Shown: positions 54,268-63,023 of the stretch, in pieces
Numbering within the stretch: the stretch's first letter is position 1
How the letters are laid out: the number at the start of each line of letters is the position of its first letter
DNA from: Vibrio penaeicida
GTDB lineage: Bacteria; Pseudomonadota; Gammaproteobacteria; Enterobacterales; Vibrionaceae
Assembly (NCBI RefSeq): GCF_030689305.1
Contig: NZ_JAUYVM010000010.1
Span: forward strand, 124,001-188,000
DNA length: 64,000 nt
Reading direction: 5' to 3'
Program-made: the position numbers and the translations under genes
Notes under the pieces: generated by a model
What the model was told of the DNA's origin: nothing
Seen by the model: only the letters and a program-made list of their open reading frames with translations
Databases searched by the model: none

Positions 54268-55605
54268 ATGGGTACTCAATTCCGAATGGATTCTGTACCG
54301 GGTTCACTTGTTGTTGTTGGAGGCACATACGAACCTTGGCTTGCAGTATTAGAGCAGGTAGGTTGGCGTTGCCAGCGATGTGATGACCTTCGTGAAGCAC
54401 AAACATTGTTCTCAGAGATTGGTCCTTGCATTGGGATTGTTGATTTAAGCCAGGATGAGTTCAGTCTCAACGGTCTGGCAAATTTAGTCAGCAGCCACAA
54501 GCAGGTTCGTTGGCTGGCATTTATCAGGGAGTCTCAATTGAGCTCTGATACCATATGTCAGTTCATAGTAAACTTTTGTATTGATTTTTTTACTGCGCCC
54601 ATACCAGACGCACAACTTCTCAATACAATTGGCCACCAACTTGGAATGCTGAAACTGGAGAAGAAAGTTTGGCCGAGCTATGGTCAAACCAGTGATATGG
54701 GTATGATTGGGGAGTCAATGCCTATAAAACGTCTGCGAGATCAGGTTCGAAGAATCGGACCTACCGATGTCAGCATTCTGATTTTTGGGGAATCAGGATC
54801 GGGTAAAGAAAAAGTCGCTCAAGCGATACATACCACATCGGCACGTTCTAAAGGTCCATTTTTTAGTGTGAACTGCGGAGCGATATCAGAGCAGAGAATG
54901 GAGATGGACATATTCGGCATAGACAGAGGCGACGACTGGGGAGAGTCACCACTGTTAGAACAAGCCGATGGAGGAACCATCTTATTCAACGACATTTTGA
55001 ACATGCCATTATCTCAGCAACAGCATTTGCTGTTCTATTTACAGGAAGGAAAAGTCGAAACAAAAGAAGGGGCGAAAGAAGTGGATGTCAGAATTTTGGT
55101 TGCTAACCATTCTGATATGGAAAAAGCCCTATTAGATGATGACTTCAACGAAGAACTTTATCATCGCCTTAACGTGTTAAGGATTAATGTTCCGAGTTTG
55201 AAAGAGCGCTCAGGTGACATTGCTGTACTAGCAAATCACTACTTGAACGTATACTCACGTGAGTACAACGCACAAGCGAGAAGCTTCTCTGATCAAGCAT
55301 TAAGAGCATTGACTCAGCACCATTGGCCTGGAAATGTTCGAGAGTTAATGAATCAAATAAAACGCGTTGTGTTGATGTCAGATTCAGTCGTTATTGAAGA
55401 GTCTCAACTGGATTTACCAAAACGTGCCGATAACCAGAGAAGTTTGCGAAGTATTCGTGAACGTTCAGAACGCGATGCGCTAGTACTTGTATTGGAATCG
55501 CATGATGGTCAAGTGACTCCCGCAGCTAAAGAGTTGGGTGTTTCTCGCGCTACCATGTACCGCCTTTTGAATAAGCACAATCTCATATCGGAAACCAGAG
55601 CATAA
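54268..55605 (+). CDS. vpsR: biofilm master regulator VpsR (NtrC-like, atypical)
   Basis: 445 aa; ATG at 54268 chosen for AAGGAAG 8 nt upstream. The receiver-like N-terminus has Asp59 (GIVDLSQDE), the conserved phospho-site position of VpsR. The AAA+ domain has Walker A GESGSGKE. The Walker B position reads GGTILFNDI instead of GGTLFLDEI, and the sigma-54 contact motif GAFTGA is absent. The C-terminal Fis-type HTH is TPAAKELGVSRATMYRLLNK. In V. cholerae VpsR binds c-di-GMP and activates exopolysaccharide genes with sigma-70. lysS-vpsR adjacency is conserved in vibrios. Confidence 0.93.
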   Translation: MGTQFRMDSVPGSLVVVGGTYEPWLAVLEQVGWRCQRCDDLREAQTLFSEIGPCIGIVDLSQDEFSLNGLANLVSSHKQVRWLAFIRESQLSSDTICQFIVNFCIDFFTAPIPDAQLLNTIGHQLGMLKLEKKVWPSYGQTSDMGMIGESMPIKRLRDQVRRIGPTDVSILIFGESGSGKEKVAQAIHTTSARSKGPFFSVNCGAISEQRMEMDIFGIDRGDDWGESPLLEQADGGTILFNDILNMPLSQQQHLLFYLQEGKVETKEGAKEVDVRILVANHSDMEKALLDDDFNEELYHRLNVLRINVPSLKERSGDIAVLANHYLNVYSREYNAQARSFSDQALRALTQHHWPGNVRELMNQIKRVVLMSDSVVIEESQLDLPKRADNQRSLRSIRERSERDALVLVLESHDGQVTPAAKELGVSRATMYRLLNKHNLISETRA

Positions 55606-55635
55606 TTCTGACATCAATCAGTATGACTGCTTTCC

Positions 55636-55669
55636 AAAACGCTCACTTATTTTTAAGTGGGCGTTTTTT
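55636..55669 (+). terminator. terminator of vpsR
   Basis: AAAACGCTCACTTA / TAAGTGGGCGTTTTTT stem with one G-T pair. Confidence 0.88.
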
Positions 55670-55883
55670 ATTGGCTAGTGAGAACTAGAAAATAGGTGAG
55701 TAATAGCAGGTAAAAACAATACTTAAGTGGTGAGCCGTATTCTTATCGTCTGTTAATTAAGGTGTTATATAAACTTTTGTTCTGATATATAACCCATTAT
55801 TTGCGATATATTCTGCTATTCAAGCTCCGGTTAAGTTGAATACAGATGAATTGGCTTTTTTTATAAACTGCGTGAATATGCGC

Positions 55884-55911
55884 TTGAAATATATCCTCTT
55901 GGGGTTAGAAT
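55884..55911 (+). promoter_or_regulatory. predicted promoter of the small-ORF/DUF1127 locus
   Basis: -35 TTGAAA (55884-55889), 16-bp spacer, -10 TAGAAT (55906-55911). Upstream, GTTATATA and TATATAAC form an 8-bp inverted repeat near 55762-55792. Confidence 0.5.
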
Positions 55912-55978
55912 TTAACCGTGACAGCAAGTCACCATTTATCATTTCAATTTTGGATTAGTTAACAATAGGAGGCACAAA

Positions 55979-56074
55979 ATGCTAAACATTTTTATCGCAC
56001 AGCATGATTGTGTCGCCAACGATCTAGGTCTTGCCATGGATACCCGTGGTACATCTACACCTAAGCAACGTTAA
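55979..56074 (+). CDS. 31-aa small ORF upstream of the DUF1127 gene
   Basis: Reads MLNIFIAQHDCVANDLGLAM then a Thr/Ser-rich tail ending PKQR. A consensus AGGAGG lies 6 nt before the ATG, the strongest ribosome site in this part of the window, so translation is likely. No family recognised. It is followed by a region of alternative hairpins and then the DUF1127 gene, so it may be a leader peptide or an independent small protein. Confidence 0.55.
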   Translation: MLNIFIAQHDCVANDLGLAMDTRGTSTPKQR

Positions 56075-56094
56075 TTAATCCGTGACCATTTGGG

Positions 56095-56159
56095 CCGCGG
56101 AGAAGCGGTCTGACTGGGACAGTCTATAAATATCTATCTTATTTGTTTGACCGCTTTTT
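56095..56159 (+). promoter_or_regulatory. alternative hairpins, attenuator-like
   Basis: Hairpin A: CCGC (56095-56098)-ggagaa-GCGG (56105-56108). Hairpin B: AGCGGTC (56104-56110) with GACCGCT (56149-56155), followed by TTTT. GACTG-gga-CAGTC (56112-56124) sits inside B. A and B share GCGG, so only one can form. Confidence 0.45.
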
Positions 56160-56193
56160 CCAGCCTATATATTTATTTTCTGGAGAAAAAGTT

Positions 56194-56445
56194 ATGCGTC
56201 ACTCTATTTACATCCAACTTGCCACATTTTTAGTAAAAGCAGATATTAACCGTGAAGATCGTGCGTGGAAGCGCAGAGTGAAAAGGGCTCAGCACAACAT
56301 TCCATGGCACAATTCGCATTTGCTTCAAGATATTGGCCTTGACCCTGAAGGTCGTCAAATTGGTGCAAATGAGCAACCATCAGCCACTGCGGAACGCCGT
56401 GTTCGTCATCTTCGACGATTATTACGAACGCGAATTCCAACGTAG
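56194..56445 (+). CDS. DUF1127-type small basic protein
   Basis: 83 aa; start at 56194 chosen for GGAGAA 9 nt upstream. The segment WHNSHLLQDIGLDPEGRQIG matches the DUF1127 core (helix then LxDIGL). The protein is highly basic (RRVRHLRRLLRTR at the C-terminus), suggesting RNA or DNA contact. In other bacteria DUF1127 proteins act in RNA turnover and phosphate/carbon metabolism; the role here is unknown. Confidence 0.75.
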   Translation: MRHSIYIQLATFLVKADINREDRAWKRRVKRAQHNIPWHNSHLLQDIGLDPEGRQIGANEQPSATAERRVRHLRRLLRTRIPT

Positions 56446-56450
56446 CAAAA

Positions 56451-56488
56451 GGGGCTAAGTACGTCTTCTCTTAGTACTTAGCCCCTAA
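56451..56488. terminator. bidirectional terminator between DUF1127 gene and tas
   Basis: 12-bp perfect stem GGGGCTAAGTAC / GTACTTAGCCCC with A- and T-rich flanks. Confidence 0.9.
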
Positions 56489-56509
56489 AATCTAAACGTT
56501 ACCTGTTAA

Positions 56510-57544
56510 TCAGGGGCAAGGATTGGAGTATTGCACTCCAATTTCTTGCAGAGACGTTAGCAACTCTTCTGACAGATTCACTTCTAAACTGTCGATATTA
56601 CTCTTCAACTGTTCCATCGTGGTTGCACCAATAATGTTGGATGCAACGAATGGACGCTGATTCACAAATGCCAACGCCATTTGAGCAGGATCTAACCCGT
56701 GTTCTTGCGCTAATTTCACGTACGCCTCCGTCGCTTTCACCCCGTTTGGAGTAAAGTAGCGAACGAAACGTTCGTAAAGTGTGCAGCGCGCACCTTCTGG
56801 TTTCGCATCATTCAAATACTTCCCACTTAGTGCGCCAAACGCAAGCGGCGAGTACGCGAGTAATTCAACACCTTCATTGTGAGCGATTTCAGAGAGCCCT
56901 ACCTCGAACGTACGATTCAATAGGTTGTATGGATTTTGGATGGTGACGGCTCTTGGTAAGTCGTGCTTCTCCGCCAACCTTAAATAACTCATCACTCCCC
57001 AAGGTGTTTCATTGGACAACCCGATGTAACGAACCTTTCCTTGTTTTACAACATCAGCCAAGGCTTCCAAGGTTTCTAGAATTGGAGTGTCATTTTGGTC
57101 ATCGGGATAAGGGTAATTCAGCTGTCCAAAACAATTCGTTTTTCGTTGCGGCCAATGGATCTGGTAGAGGTCGACATATTCGGTTTGTAGGCGATTTAGA
57201 CTCTCGTCGATGGCTAGGTGGATATTACGCCAGTCGAGTGCCATATCTTCACGGATATAAGGGACACCGCTTGGACCTGCAACTTTAGTCGCGAGTACCA
57301 CTTTTTCTCGCTTACCCGACTTTTTGATCCAATTTCCTATGAATTCTTCTGTTCGACCTTGCGTATCCGAGTTAGGAGGAACGGGGTACATTTCTGCGGT
57401 ATCGATAAAGTTAATGCCTCTTTCTAAGGCGTAATCAAGTTGAGAAAAAGCCTCTGATTCGGTGTTTTGTTCACCGAATGTCATGGTACCTAAACACAAC
57501 GGACTGATCTCAAGAGTTGAATGCGGTAACTTCTTTAATTGCAT
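56510..57544 (-). CDS. tas: NADP(H)-dependent aldo-keto reductase Tas
   Basis: 344 aa from the second ATG (57544), which has GAGG 7 nt upstream and gives the family start MQLKKLPHSTLEI. Catalytic tetrad region: FIDTAEMYP (Asp, Tyr), VVLATKV (Lys), YQIHWPQR (His). Cofactor loop GATTMEQLKSNIDSL. Close to E. coli Tas throughout (LGTMTFGEQN, NPYNLLNRTFEVGL). The physiological substrate is unknown. As in E. coli it is near mutH. Confidence 0.93.
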   Translation of the reverse strand: MQLKKLPHSTLEISPLCLGTMTFGEQNTESEAFSQLDYALERGINFIDTAEMYPVPPNSDTQGRTEEFIGNWIKKSGKREKVVLATKVAGPSGVPYIREDMALDWRNIHLAIDESLNRLQTEYVDLYQIHWPQRKTNCFGQLNYPYPDDQNDTPILETLEALADVVKQGKVRYIGLSNETPWGVMSYLRLAEKHDLPRAVTIQNPYNLLNRTFEVGLSEIAHNEGVELLAYSPLAFGALSGKYLNDAKPEGARCTLYERFVRYFTPNGVKATEAYVKLAQEHGLDPAQMALAFVNQRPFVASNIIGATTMEQLKSNIDSLEVNLSEELLTSLQEIGVQYSNPCP

Positions 57545-57703
57545 ATACATTCCTCATTTTTTCTTCACTATAAACTGATTGTTATGGATGCGGTCAAGTA
57601 AAAACTGTTAATGATTTGTTCAACATTAAGTCGATTCTTGTCTATGCTTTAGAGATGACCTGCAAAGAGTGCATGGTTATTTGACGATCCAGGGAAGAGA
57701 ATT

Positions 57704-58009
57704 ATGCAAAGAGAACAGCTTAATCATTGGTTGCATGCAAAGCATATTGAGCAGGGAAAAGAGCCTAAAATTTATGTAATTAGCTGTGCCAATCTATCCA
57801 GCTATTTGCTGGCGGTAGAATATAAGCACAAGCTGGAGCCTATCCGAGGCAAAGAAGAACCATTACATTTTGATTCATTGGAGTTGGTAAAAAGCGCGTT
57901 GCACAAAATGGGGGTTCATACGGCGTATTTAAGGCTACACAACGTCTATGACGAATGTGGAGAGAGTGGCATGGCGCTTTACCATGATATTGAGATGTCT
58001 ATTCACTAG
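57704..58009 (+). CDS. small conserved hypothetical protein (DUF6482-like)
   Basis: 101 aa, no signal or membrane segment. The pattern KIYVISCANLSSYLLAVEY, then LVKSALHKMGVHTAYLRLHNVYDE, resembles DUF6482 as I recall it. AGGGAAGAG precedes the ATG. It lies between divergent tas and convergent mutH. Function unknown. Confidence 0.65.
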   Translation: MQREQLNHWLHAKHIEQGKEPKIYVISCANLSSYLLAVEYKHKLEPIRGKEEPLHFDSLELVKSALHKMGVHTAYLRLHNVYDECGESGMALYHDIEMSIH

Positions 58010-58045
58010 GGCGGCGAATTGAACCGCCTCCAAATACTCAATGGC

Positions 58046-58714
58046 TCATTGATCAAAAAACTGTTCTAAGATCCTTTGCGTGAATCCTTTCTTTAAATAA
58101 AAGCCTCTTGGGAGTGTCATGATTGGCGTGCCATTTGCTCCATAGGCTTCAGTGAGTGCTCGACTGTTGGCTGCTTTGGGACGAAGTTGTAGAGCTTCTC
58201 CATGACGAGCTGTAATCTGTTCTACTTGCCCTAGAACGATTTGTTCCATCAGCTCTTCCCAATCTTGCTTTAAGATTTGCGCTTCTTTTTCATTGGGCGA
58301 CCATAGAACAGGAAAGCCAACTTTACGTTCAGCGACAGGCAATTCTCTTTCGCCTTCAACTGGAACCCAGAGTACCCGCGATAGTTTTTGTCTTATGTGG
58401 CTATTTTCCCACGTTAGACCTTGTACACCGATTAAGGGGGCGACAGCGACAAATGTGGTTTCTAGAGGAGTCCCTTTATGGCTGATAGGGATGCTTTTTA
58501 GCTCGATCCCAAGATCAACAAAATCCTGCTGTGGCTTGCTGCCTGCACTTGCCCCTAAATGCCACTCAAGTAATTGACCCACCCAACCTTTATCTCTTCT
58601 CAGGTTATCAGGCACGGAGATTCCAGCTTCTTCTGCTAGCTCACTTAACGTATAGCCTGCAATGTTAATAGCGCGAGTATGCAGTTCTTGCTCGGATGTC
58701 GGTGTGGGTTTCAT
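58046..58714 (-). CDS. mutH: DNA mismatch repair endonuclease MutH
   Basis: 222 aa from the ATG at 58714 (an in-frame TTG at 58732 would add six residues). Active site Asp...Glu-x-Lys in QDFVDLGIELKSIPIS. It nicks the unmethylated strand at hemimethylated GATC sites when activated by MutL. There is no clear ribosome site. It is divergent from rppH across a region with several DnaA boxes. Confidence 0.95.
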   Translation of the reverse strand: MKPTPTSEQELHTRAINIAGYTLSELAEEAGISVPDNLRRDKGWVGQLLEWHLGASAGSKPQQDFVDLGIELKSIPISHKGTPLETTFVAVAPLIGVQGLTWENSHIRQKLSRVLWVPVEGERELPVAERKVGFPVLWSPNEKEAQILKQDWEELMEQIVLGQVEQITARHGEALQLRPKAANSRALTEAYGANGTPIMTLPRGFYLKKGFTQRILEQFFDQ

Positions 58715-58828
58715 GGAATACGAATACAGCAATAAAAGGTCACTTTATCATAACTATGGAACGAATGACTGAACATCGAAATGGGATCTGACACTTTTAT
58801 AAATGTACGCCAAAGATCTTTTCCCAAC

Positions 58829-59307
58829 TTATCCACAGACCTTAGTTTAATACTCAAGTAAATAAAAGAACTGGATCTATAATCAGGATTTTATTGATTG
58901 TTTTTCTGCCTGCATTTTAACTTTGAGCTAAAATTTAACCACTTTGTGTGGATAAGGAAACCTGTGGTTGATCTTTAACCGATCTGAAGAGTGGATTAAA
59001 TTCATTGAAAATTCCAGCTTATAGTCAAAAGTAATAATTATTTATATTATTGTATTTTAAGTGTTTTTGTTATTTTTGGTGATTATTGCCTAAGGTGCCT
59101 TTGAAGATCTTAGATCACGTCAATTGCCTTGTAATCGGTTTCTTCACACACTTATTCACAGAAAAGGTGAATAAATGTGGAGTTGGTCTCATTCCTATGT
59201 TGATAACTTTTGCTCTGATGAAAACTTATCCAGTGTGGTGCGTGTCTGACAGAAAAAAACGCATTATGCGACATGTAAGTTTGCCCCTATTGGGGATATG
59301 TGGAAAA
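58829..59307. promoter_or_regulatory. cluster of DnaA boxes between mutH and rppH
   Basis: Sites matching TTWTNCACA: TTATCCACA 58829-58837 (+), TGTGGATAA 58947-58955 (-), TTATTCACA 59152-59160 (+), TGTGGAAAA 59299-59307 (-). Near matches: GGTGAATAA 59166-59174 (-) and TTATCCAGT 59226-59234 (+). Two are the exact high-affinity 9-mer. No gene is supported in this 630-bp gap; an 82-codon frame at 59086 has no start signal. Confidence 0.6.
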
Positions 59308-59344
59308 ATCACACTTAACAGAGATTTATATTAGAGGTTAGCCA

Positions 59345-59863
59345 GTGATCGATGGCGATGGTTACCGCTTAAATGTGGGAATTGTAATTTGTAACAACCA
59401 TGGTCAGGTATTCTGGGCGAAACGATACGGACAGCATTCATGGCAATTCCCTCAAGGAGGAATTGATGAAGGCGAAACACCAGAAGAAGCAATGTTTCGT
59501 GAACTGTATGAAGAAGTGGGTTTAACTCAAAAAGACGTTAAAGTCGTCGCGACCAGTCGTCATTGGCTACGCTATAAGCTACCCAAACGATTGGTACGAT
59601 GGGATTCAAAACCCGTTTGTATCGGACAAAAACAGAAATGGTTCTTGCTACGATTAGACTGTGATGAGTCTAGAATCAATATGCAGCGTGGCAGTACCCC
59701 TGAATTTGATGGTTGGAGATGGGTCAGTTATTGGTACCCAGTTAGACAGGTTGTTTCGTTTAAGCGTGACGTTTATCGGCGTGCGATGAAAGAGTTTGCT
59801 ACGCTTGCAATGCCGTTCAGAGAACGAAAATTAAAAGGTAAGCGAAAGAATCGGAGAGGATAA
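59345..59863 (+). CDS. rppH: RNA pyrophosphohydrolase RppH
   Basis: 172-aa Nudix hydrolase that removes pyrophosphate from mRNA 5' ends to start decay. Starts MIDGDGYRLNVGIVI. The Nudix box begins GGIDEGETPEEA and continues with REL.EEVGL (residues 38-60). GTG start with GAGG 7 nt upstream. Basic C-terminal tail (KLKGKRKNRRG). 4 bp before ptsP, so co-transcribed. Confidence 0.97.
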   Translation: MIDGDGYRLNVGIVICNNHGQVFWAKRYGQHSWQFPQGGIDEGETPEEAMFRELYEEVGLTQKDVKVVATSRHWLRYKLPKRLVRWDSKPVCIGQKQKWFLLRLDCDESRINMQRGSTPEFDGWRWVSYWYPVRQVVSFKRDVYRRAMKEFATLAMPFRERKLKGKRKNRRG

Positions 59864-59867
59864 CTAA

Positions 59868-62117
59868 ATGCTCACTCAGTTGAGGGATATCGTAGAACAG
59901 GTTTCTAGAGTTGAACACATCCATGAGGCTTTGGATGTTTTGGTTAAAGAAACGTGTCACGCTATGCAAACTGAGTGTTGTACTTTTTATTTTGCTAATG
60001 ATGAGTTGTCGCGGCTAGAACTTATGGCCACCAAAGGCTTAAAGTTTGAAGGCGACAAAATTCATATTGGTTATCATGAGGGTTTGGTGGGTTTGGTTCG
60101 TAGAACCGCCGAACCACTTAACTTAGCGGAAGTGTCTTCCCATCCTAATTTTAAATTCTTTCCTCAACTTGGGGAGGGAATTTATCGTTCCTTTCTAGGC
60201 ACACCTATTATTCACCGCAAGCAAGTACTTGGTGTACTTGTTATTCAACAAAAATCTCCTCGACTTTTTTCAGAGATGGAAGAGTCATTTCTTGTCACTC
60301 TCTCTGCTCAGCTTGCCGTTATTATTGCTCATGCACAGGCACAAGGGCATTGGCTTCTGAATGACGCCAATAGTCAGAAAATGGTGGGAATAGCGGCGTC
60401 ACCTGGTGTCGCAGTTGGTGATTTTTGGTGGGATGATACACAGCCTAAGCTTTCGGATATCTACCCTGCAAGTACGTTAAATGTAGAGCAAGAACAAGAA
60501 TGGCTAGCGCTTGCCATAGAAAGTGCAAAGGCGGACTTCAGACGACTTAGAAAGAAGCTAGATAATGATATAAACAAAGATACATTGGCCATTTTTGATT
60601 TGTTTACTCACCTTCTTAACGATCCTATGCTGAGGAATGATCTCAAAGAGCAAATTCAAAAAGGAGACCGAGCGGATTGGGCGTTGCGCCAAGTGGTGGA
60701 GACGTATTCTAACCGTTTTGCTCAGATGTCGGATGTTTACTTACGTGAGCGTGCTCAGGATATTCGAGAGCTTGGTCAAAGGCTGCTGTATTTTCTCCAT
60801 TCTAACGAAGTGGGCGAGCTTGAGCTCCACCAACCAGTGATTCTTGTTGTGAATGAACTGACCGCTTCTACGTTAGCAAGCTTGCCTAAAGATAAGCTTT
60901 TAGGGGTGATTTCAATCGAAGGGGCGGCAAATTCGCATGCGGCGATTTTGTCTCGTGCTTTAGGTATTCCCGCGATTATGGGCGCAAGTGTTACGCCGCA
61001 AAAGCTCACAGGTAAGCCAGGCATTGTAGATGGTTATAGTGGTGAAATCTTTGTCGATCCACCAGCCCAGCTTCTCAACGAATACCGATCGTTACGAGAT
61101 GAAGAGTTTGAGCTCTCTAAAATGGTTGAAGGAGAACTCGAACAAGAAGCAAAAACAAAAGATGGTTGTCATGTAAATGTATTACTTAATGCGGGTTTGA
61201 GCGCAGACACTAACATTGCAGTTAACCTAGGTGTCAACGGTGTTGGTCTATATCGTACCGAGATATCCTTTCTGCTTCAGCATCGTTTTCCTTCAGAAGA
61301 AGAGCAGTATCAACAGTATCGACGGGTTTTGGAAACCTACCCAAACAAACAAGTAGTTATGCGAACCCTAGATGTAGGGGGAGATAAACCACTTCCTTAT
61401 TTGCCGATTGAAGAAGACAATCCATTTTTGGGTTGGCGAGGCATTCGTTTTACACTCGACCACCCTGATATCTTCCTGATACAACTGCGTGCCATGTTGA
61501 AAGCCAGTGATGGCTTGAGTAACTTGAGTATTCTTCTTCCTATGTTGTCAGGAAACCAAGAATTAGACGATGCGCTGGCACTCATCCAGCAAGCTTATGA
61601 TGAGGTATCGCAAACCCATCATAACGTGGTAAAACCACAAATTGGTGTCATGTTGGAAGTCCCTTCCATGCTCTATTTACTGTCATTTATGGCTGATAAA
61701 ATTGATTTTGTATCGGTTGGTACCAACGACTTGACCCAATATTTGCTGGCAGTGGACAGAAACAATGCCCGAGTATCGGGAGTTTATGAGTCTGTTCACC
61801 CTGCCGTGATTCAAGCTCTGGCACAAATCGAGGCAACATGTCGAACGCATAACTTATCTGTTAGCATTTGTGGGGAATTGGCTGGAGATCCTATTGGCGC
61901 TTTATTACTTGTTGGGTTAGGGTATCGCTCGCTGAGTATGAATACCGCTAACGTAGCTCGTGTTAAATATCTACTTAGACAATCTAAGGTGACCGATTTA
62001 CAGATGTTGGCTAAAAGTGCGTTGTCTCAGCCTTACGGAAAAAATATTCATGACCAAGTTATTGAATACTTGGAAGCACAAGACTTAGCTGGTTTCGTTC
62101 GCGCCGGTAAAAAATAG
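59868..62117 (+). CDS. ptsP: phosphoenolpyruvate-protein phosphotransferase PtsP (EI-Ntr)
   Basis: 749 aa. An N-terminal GAF domain (about 1-160) senses nitrogen status in the family. Then an enzyme I-type region with the phospho-histidine in GAANSHAAILSRALGIPAIMG, and the PEP-binding barrel (NGVGLYRTEISFLL; RTLDVGGDKPLPYL; FVSVGTNDLTQYLLAVDR; SICGELAGDP). It passes phosphate to NPr in the nitrogen PTS. rppH-ptsP linkage as in E. coli. Confidence 0.97.
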   Translation: MLTQLRDIVEQVSRVEHIHEALDVLVKETCHAMQTECCTFYFANDELSRLELMATKGLKFEGDKIHIGYHEGLVGLVRRTAEPLNLAEVSSHPNFKFFPQLGEGIYRSFLGTPIIHRKQVLGVLVIQQKSPRLFSEMEESFLVTLSAQLAVIIAHAQAQGHWLLNDANSQKMVGIAASPGVAVGDFWWDDTQPKLSDIYPASTLNVEQEQEWLALAIESAKADFRRLRKKLDNDINKDTLAIFDLFTHLLNDPMLRNDLKEQIQKGDRADWALRQVVETYSNRFAQMSDVYLRERAQDIRELGQRLLYFLHSNEVGELELHQPVILVVNELTASTLASLPKDKLLGVISIEGAANSHAAILSRALGIPAIMGASVTPQKLTGKPGIVDGYSGEIFVDPPAQLLNEYRSLRDEEFELSKMVEGELEQEAKTKDGCHVNVLLNAGLSADTNIAVNLGVNGVGLYRTEISFLLQHRFPSEEEQYQQYRRVLETYPNKQVVMRTLDVGGDKPLPYLPIEEDNPFLGWRGIRFTLDHPDIFLIQLRAMLKASDGLSNLSILLPMLSGNQELDDALALIQQAYDEVSQTHHNVVKPQIGVMLEVPSMLYLLSFMADKIDFVSVGTNDLTQYLLAVDRNNARVSGVYESVHPAVIQALAQIEATCRTHNLSVSICGELAGDPIGALLLVGLGYRSLSMNTANVARVKYLLRQSKVTDLQMLAKSALSQPYGKNIHDQVIEYLEAQDLAGFVRAGKK

Positions 62118-62125
62118 AGGTTCAC

Positions 62126-62923
62126 TTGAACATAGAGCTAATCTTTCAGTTCCTGTTGCTGGGGAGTGTTGTCGGCGTCTTAGCGGGATTGTTAGGGATT
62201 GGAGGAGGCTTAATTGTTGTGCCTGCGCTGCTTTGGCTTCTTCCCGCAGCGAATATCTCTACCGATCTTATTATGCACATCGCTTTAGCGACTTCTTTAG
62301 CAACCATCATACTTACGTCTGGGTCATCAGCTCTTAATCACCTTCGGTTAGGAAACGTAGACATGTTTGTTATTAAATGGTTGATGCCGGGAGTGGTTAT
62401 CGGGGGGCTCGCAGGTTCGTTTATTGCTGAAGCCATCCCCACTCAGCACCTTATTAAAATTTTTGGGGCTATCGTGTTGGCGCTGGCAATTCAAATGTTG
62501 ATGTCTTTACGCTCAGCTACCACTTCTCCAATGCCATCTGCTGGAACCACTTTAGGGTGCGGTGGTCTTATTGGCGTTGTATCAAGTTTAGCTGGAATTG
62601 GTGGCGGCTCATTGACCGTACCATTTTTAAGCCGGCATGGTGTTGAAATGCGCAAAGCGATAGGTTCTTCGTCGGTTTGCGGATGTGTTATTGCCTTAGC
62701 AGGAATGGCGGGATTTGTTGTACATGGATTAGAAGCACAAGGATTGCCTAAATACAGCTTAGGCTATGTTTACTTGCCGGCATTATTTGGTATTGTGGCG
62801 ACATCTGTATTAACGACTCGTATAGGCGCCAAATGGGCGACTAAGCTTCCGACGGCAGTATTAAAGAAAATATTCGCTGTTTTCCTTCTTTTTATCGCTG
62901 GAAAAATGTTATTACCAATTTAG
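62126..62923 (+). CDS. TauE/SafE-family membrane permease
   Basis: 265 aa with about eight hydrophobic segments and two internal repeats with glycine motifs LLGIGGGLIVVPALLW and LAGIGGGSLTVPFL. The family exports or imports small sulfur-containing anions; the substrate here is unknown. TTG start with AGAGG 6 nt upstream. 8 bp after ptsP. Confidence 0.88.
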   Translation: MNIELIFQFLLLGSVVGVLAGLLGIGGGLIVVPALLWLLPAANISTDLIMHIALATSLATIILTSGSSALNHLRLGNVDMFVIKWLMPGVVIGGLAGSFIAEAIPTQHLIKIFGAIVLALAIQMLMSLRSATTSPMPSAGTTLGCGGLIGVVSSLAGIGGGSLTVPFLSRHGVEMRKAIGSSSVCGCVIALAGMAGFVVHGLEAQGLPKYSLGYVYLPALFGIVATSVLTTRIGAKWATKLPTAVLKKIFAVFLLFIAGKMLLPI

Positions 62924-63023
62924 ATGCTGTTGAATTTTTTACCGTGATTATCCCCAATCATTACGGATTCAGATGTCAGTTTTATACATCAACAGCCCTT
63001 AAAAACAGTAAAGAGAACTAAGT

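Noticed and set aside
59086..59334. 82-codon frame ending just before rppH
   Set aside because: It opens on TTG without a ribosome site, has unconvincing composition, and overlaps the DnaA-box cluster.
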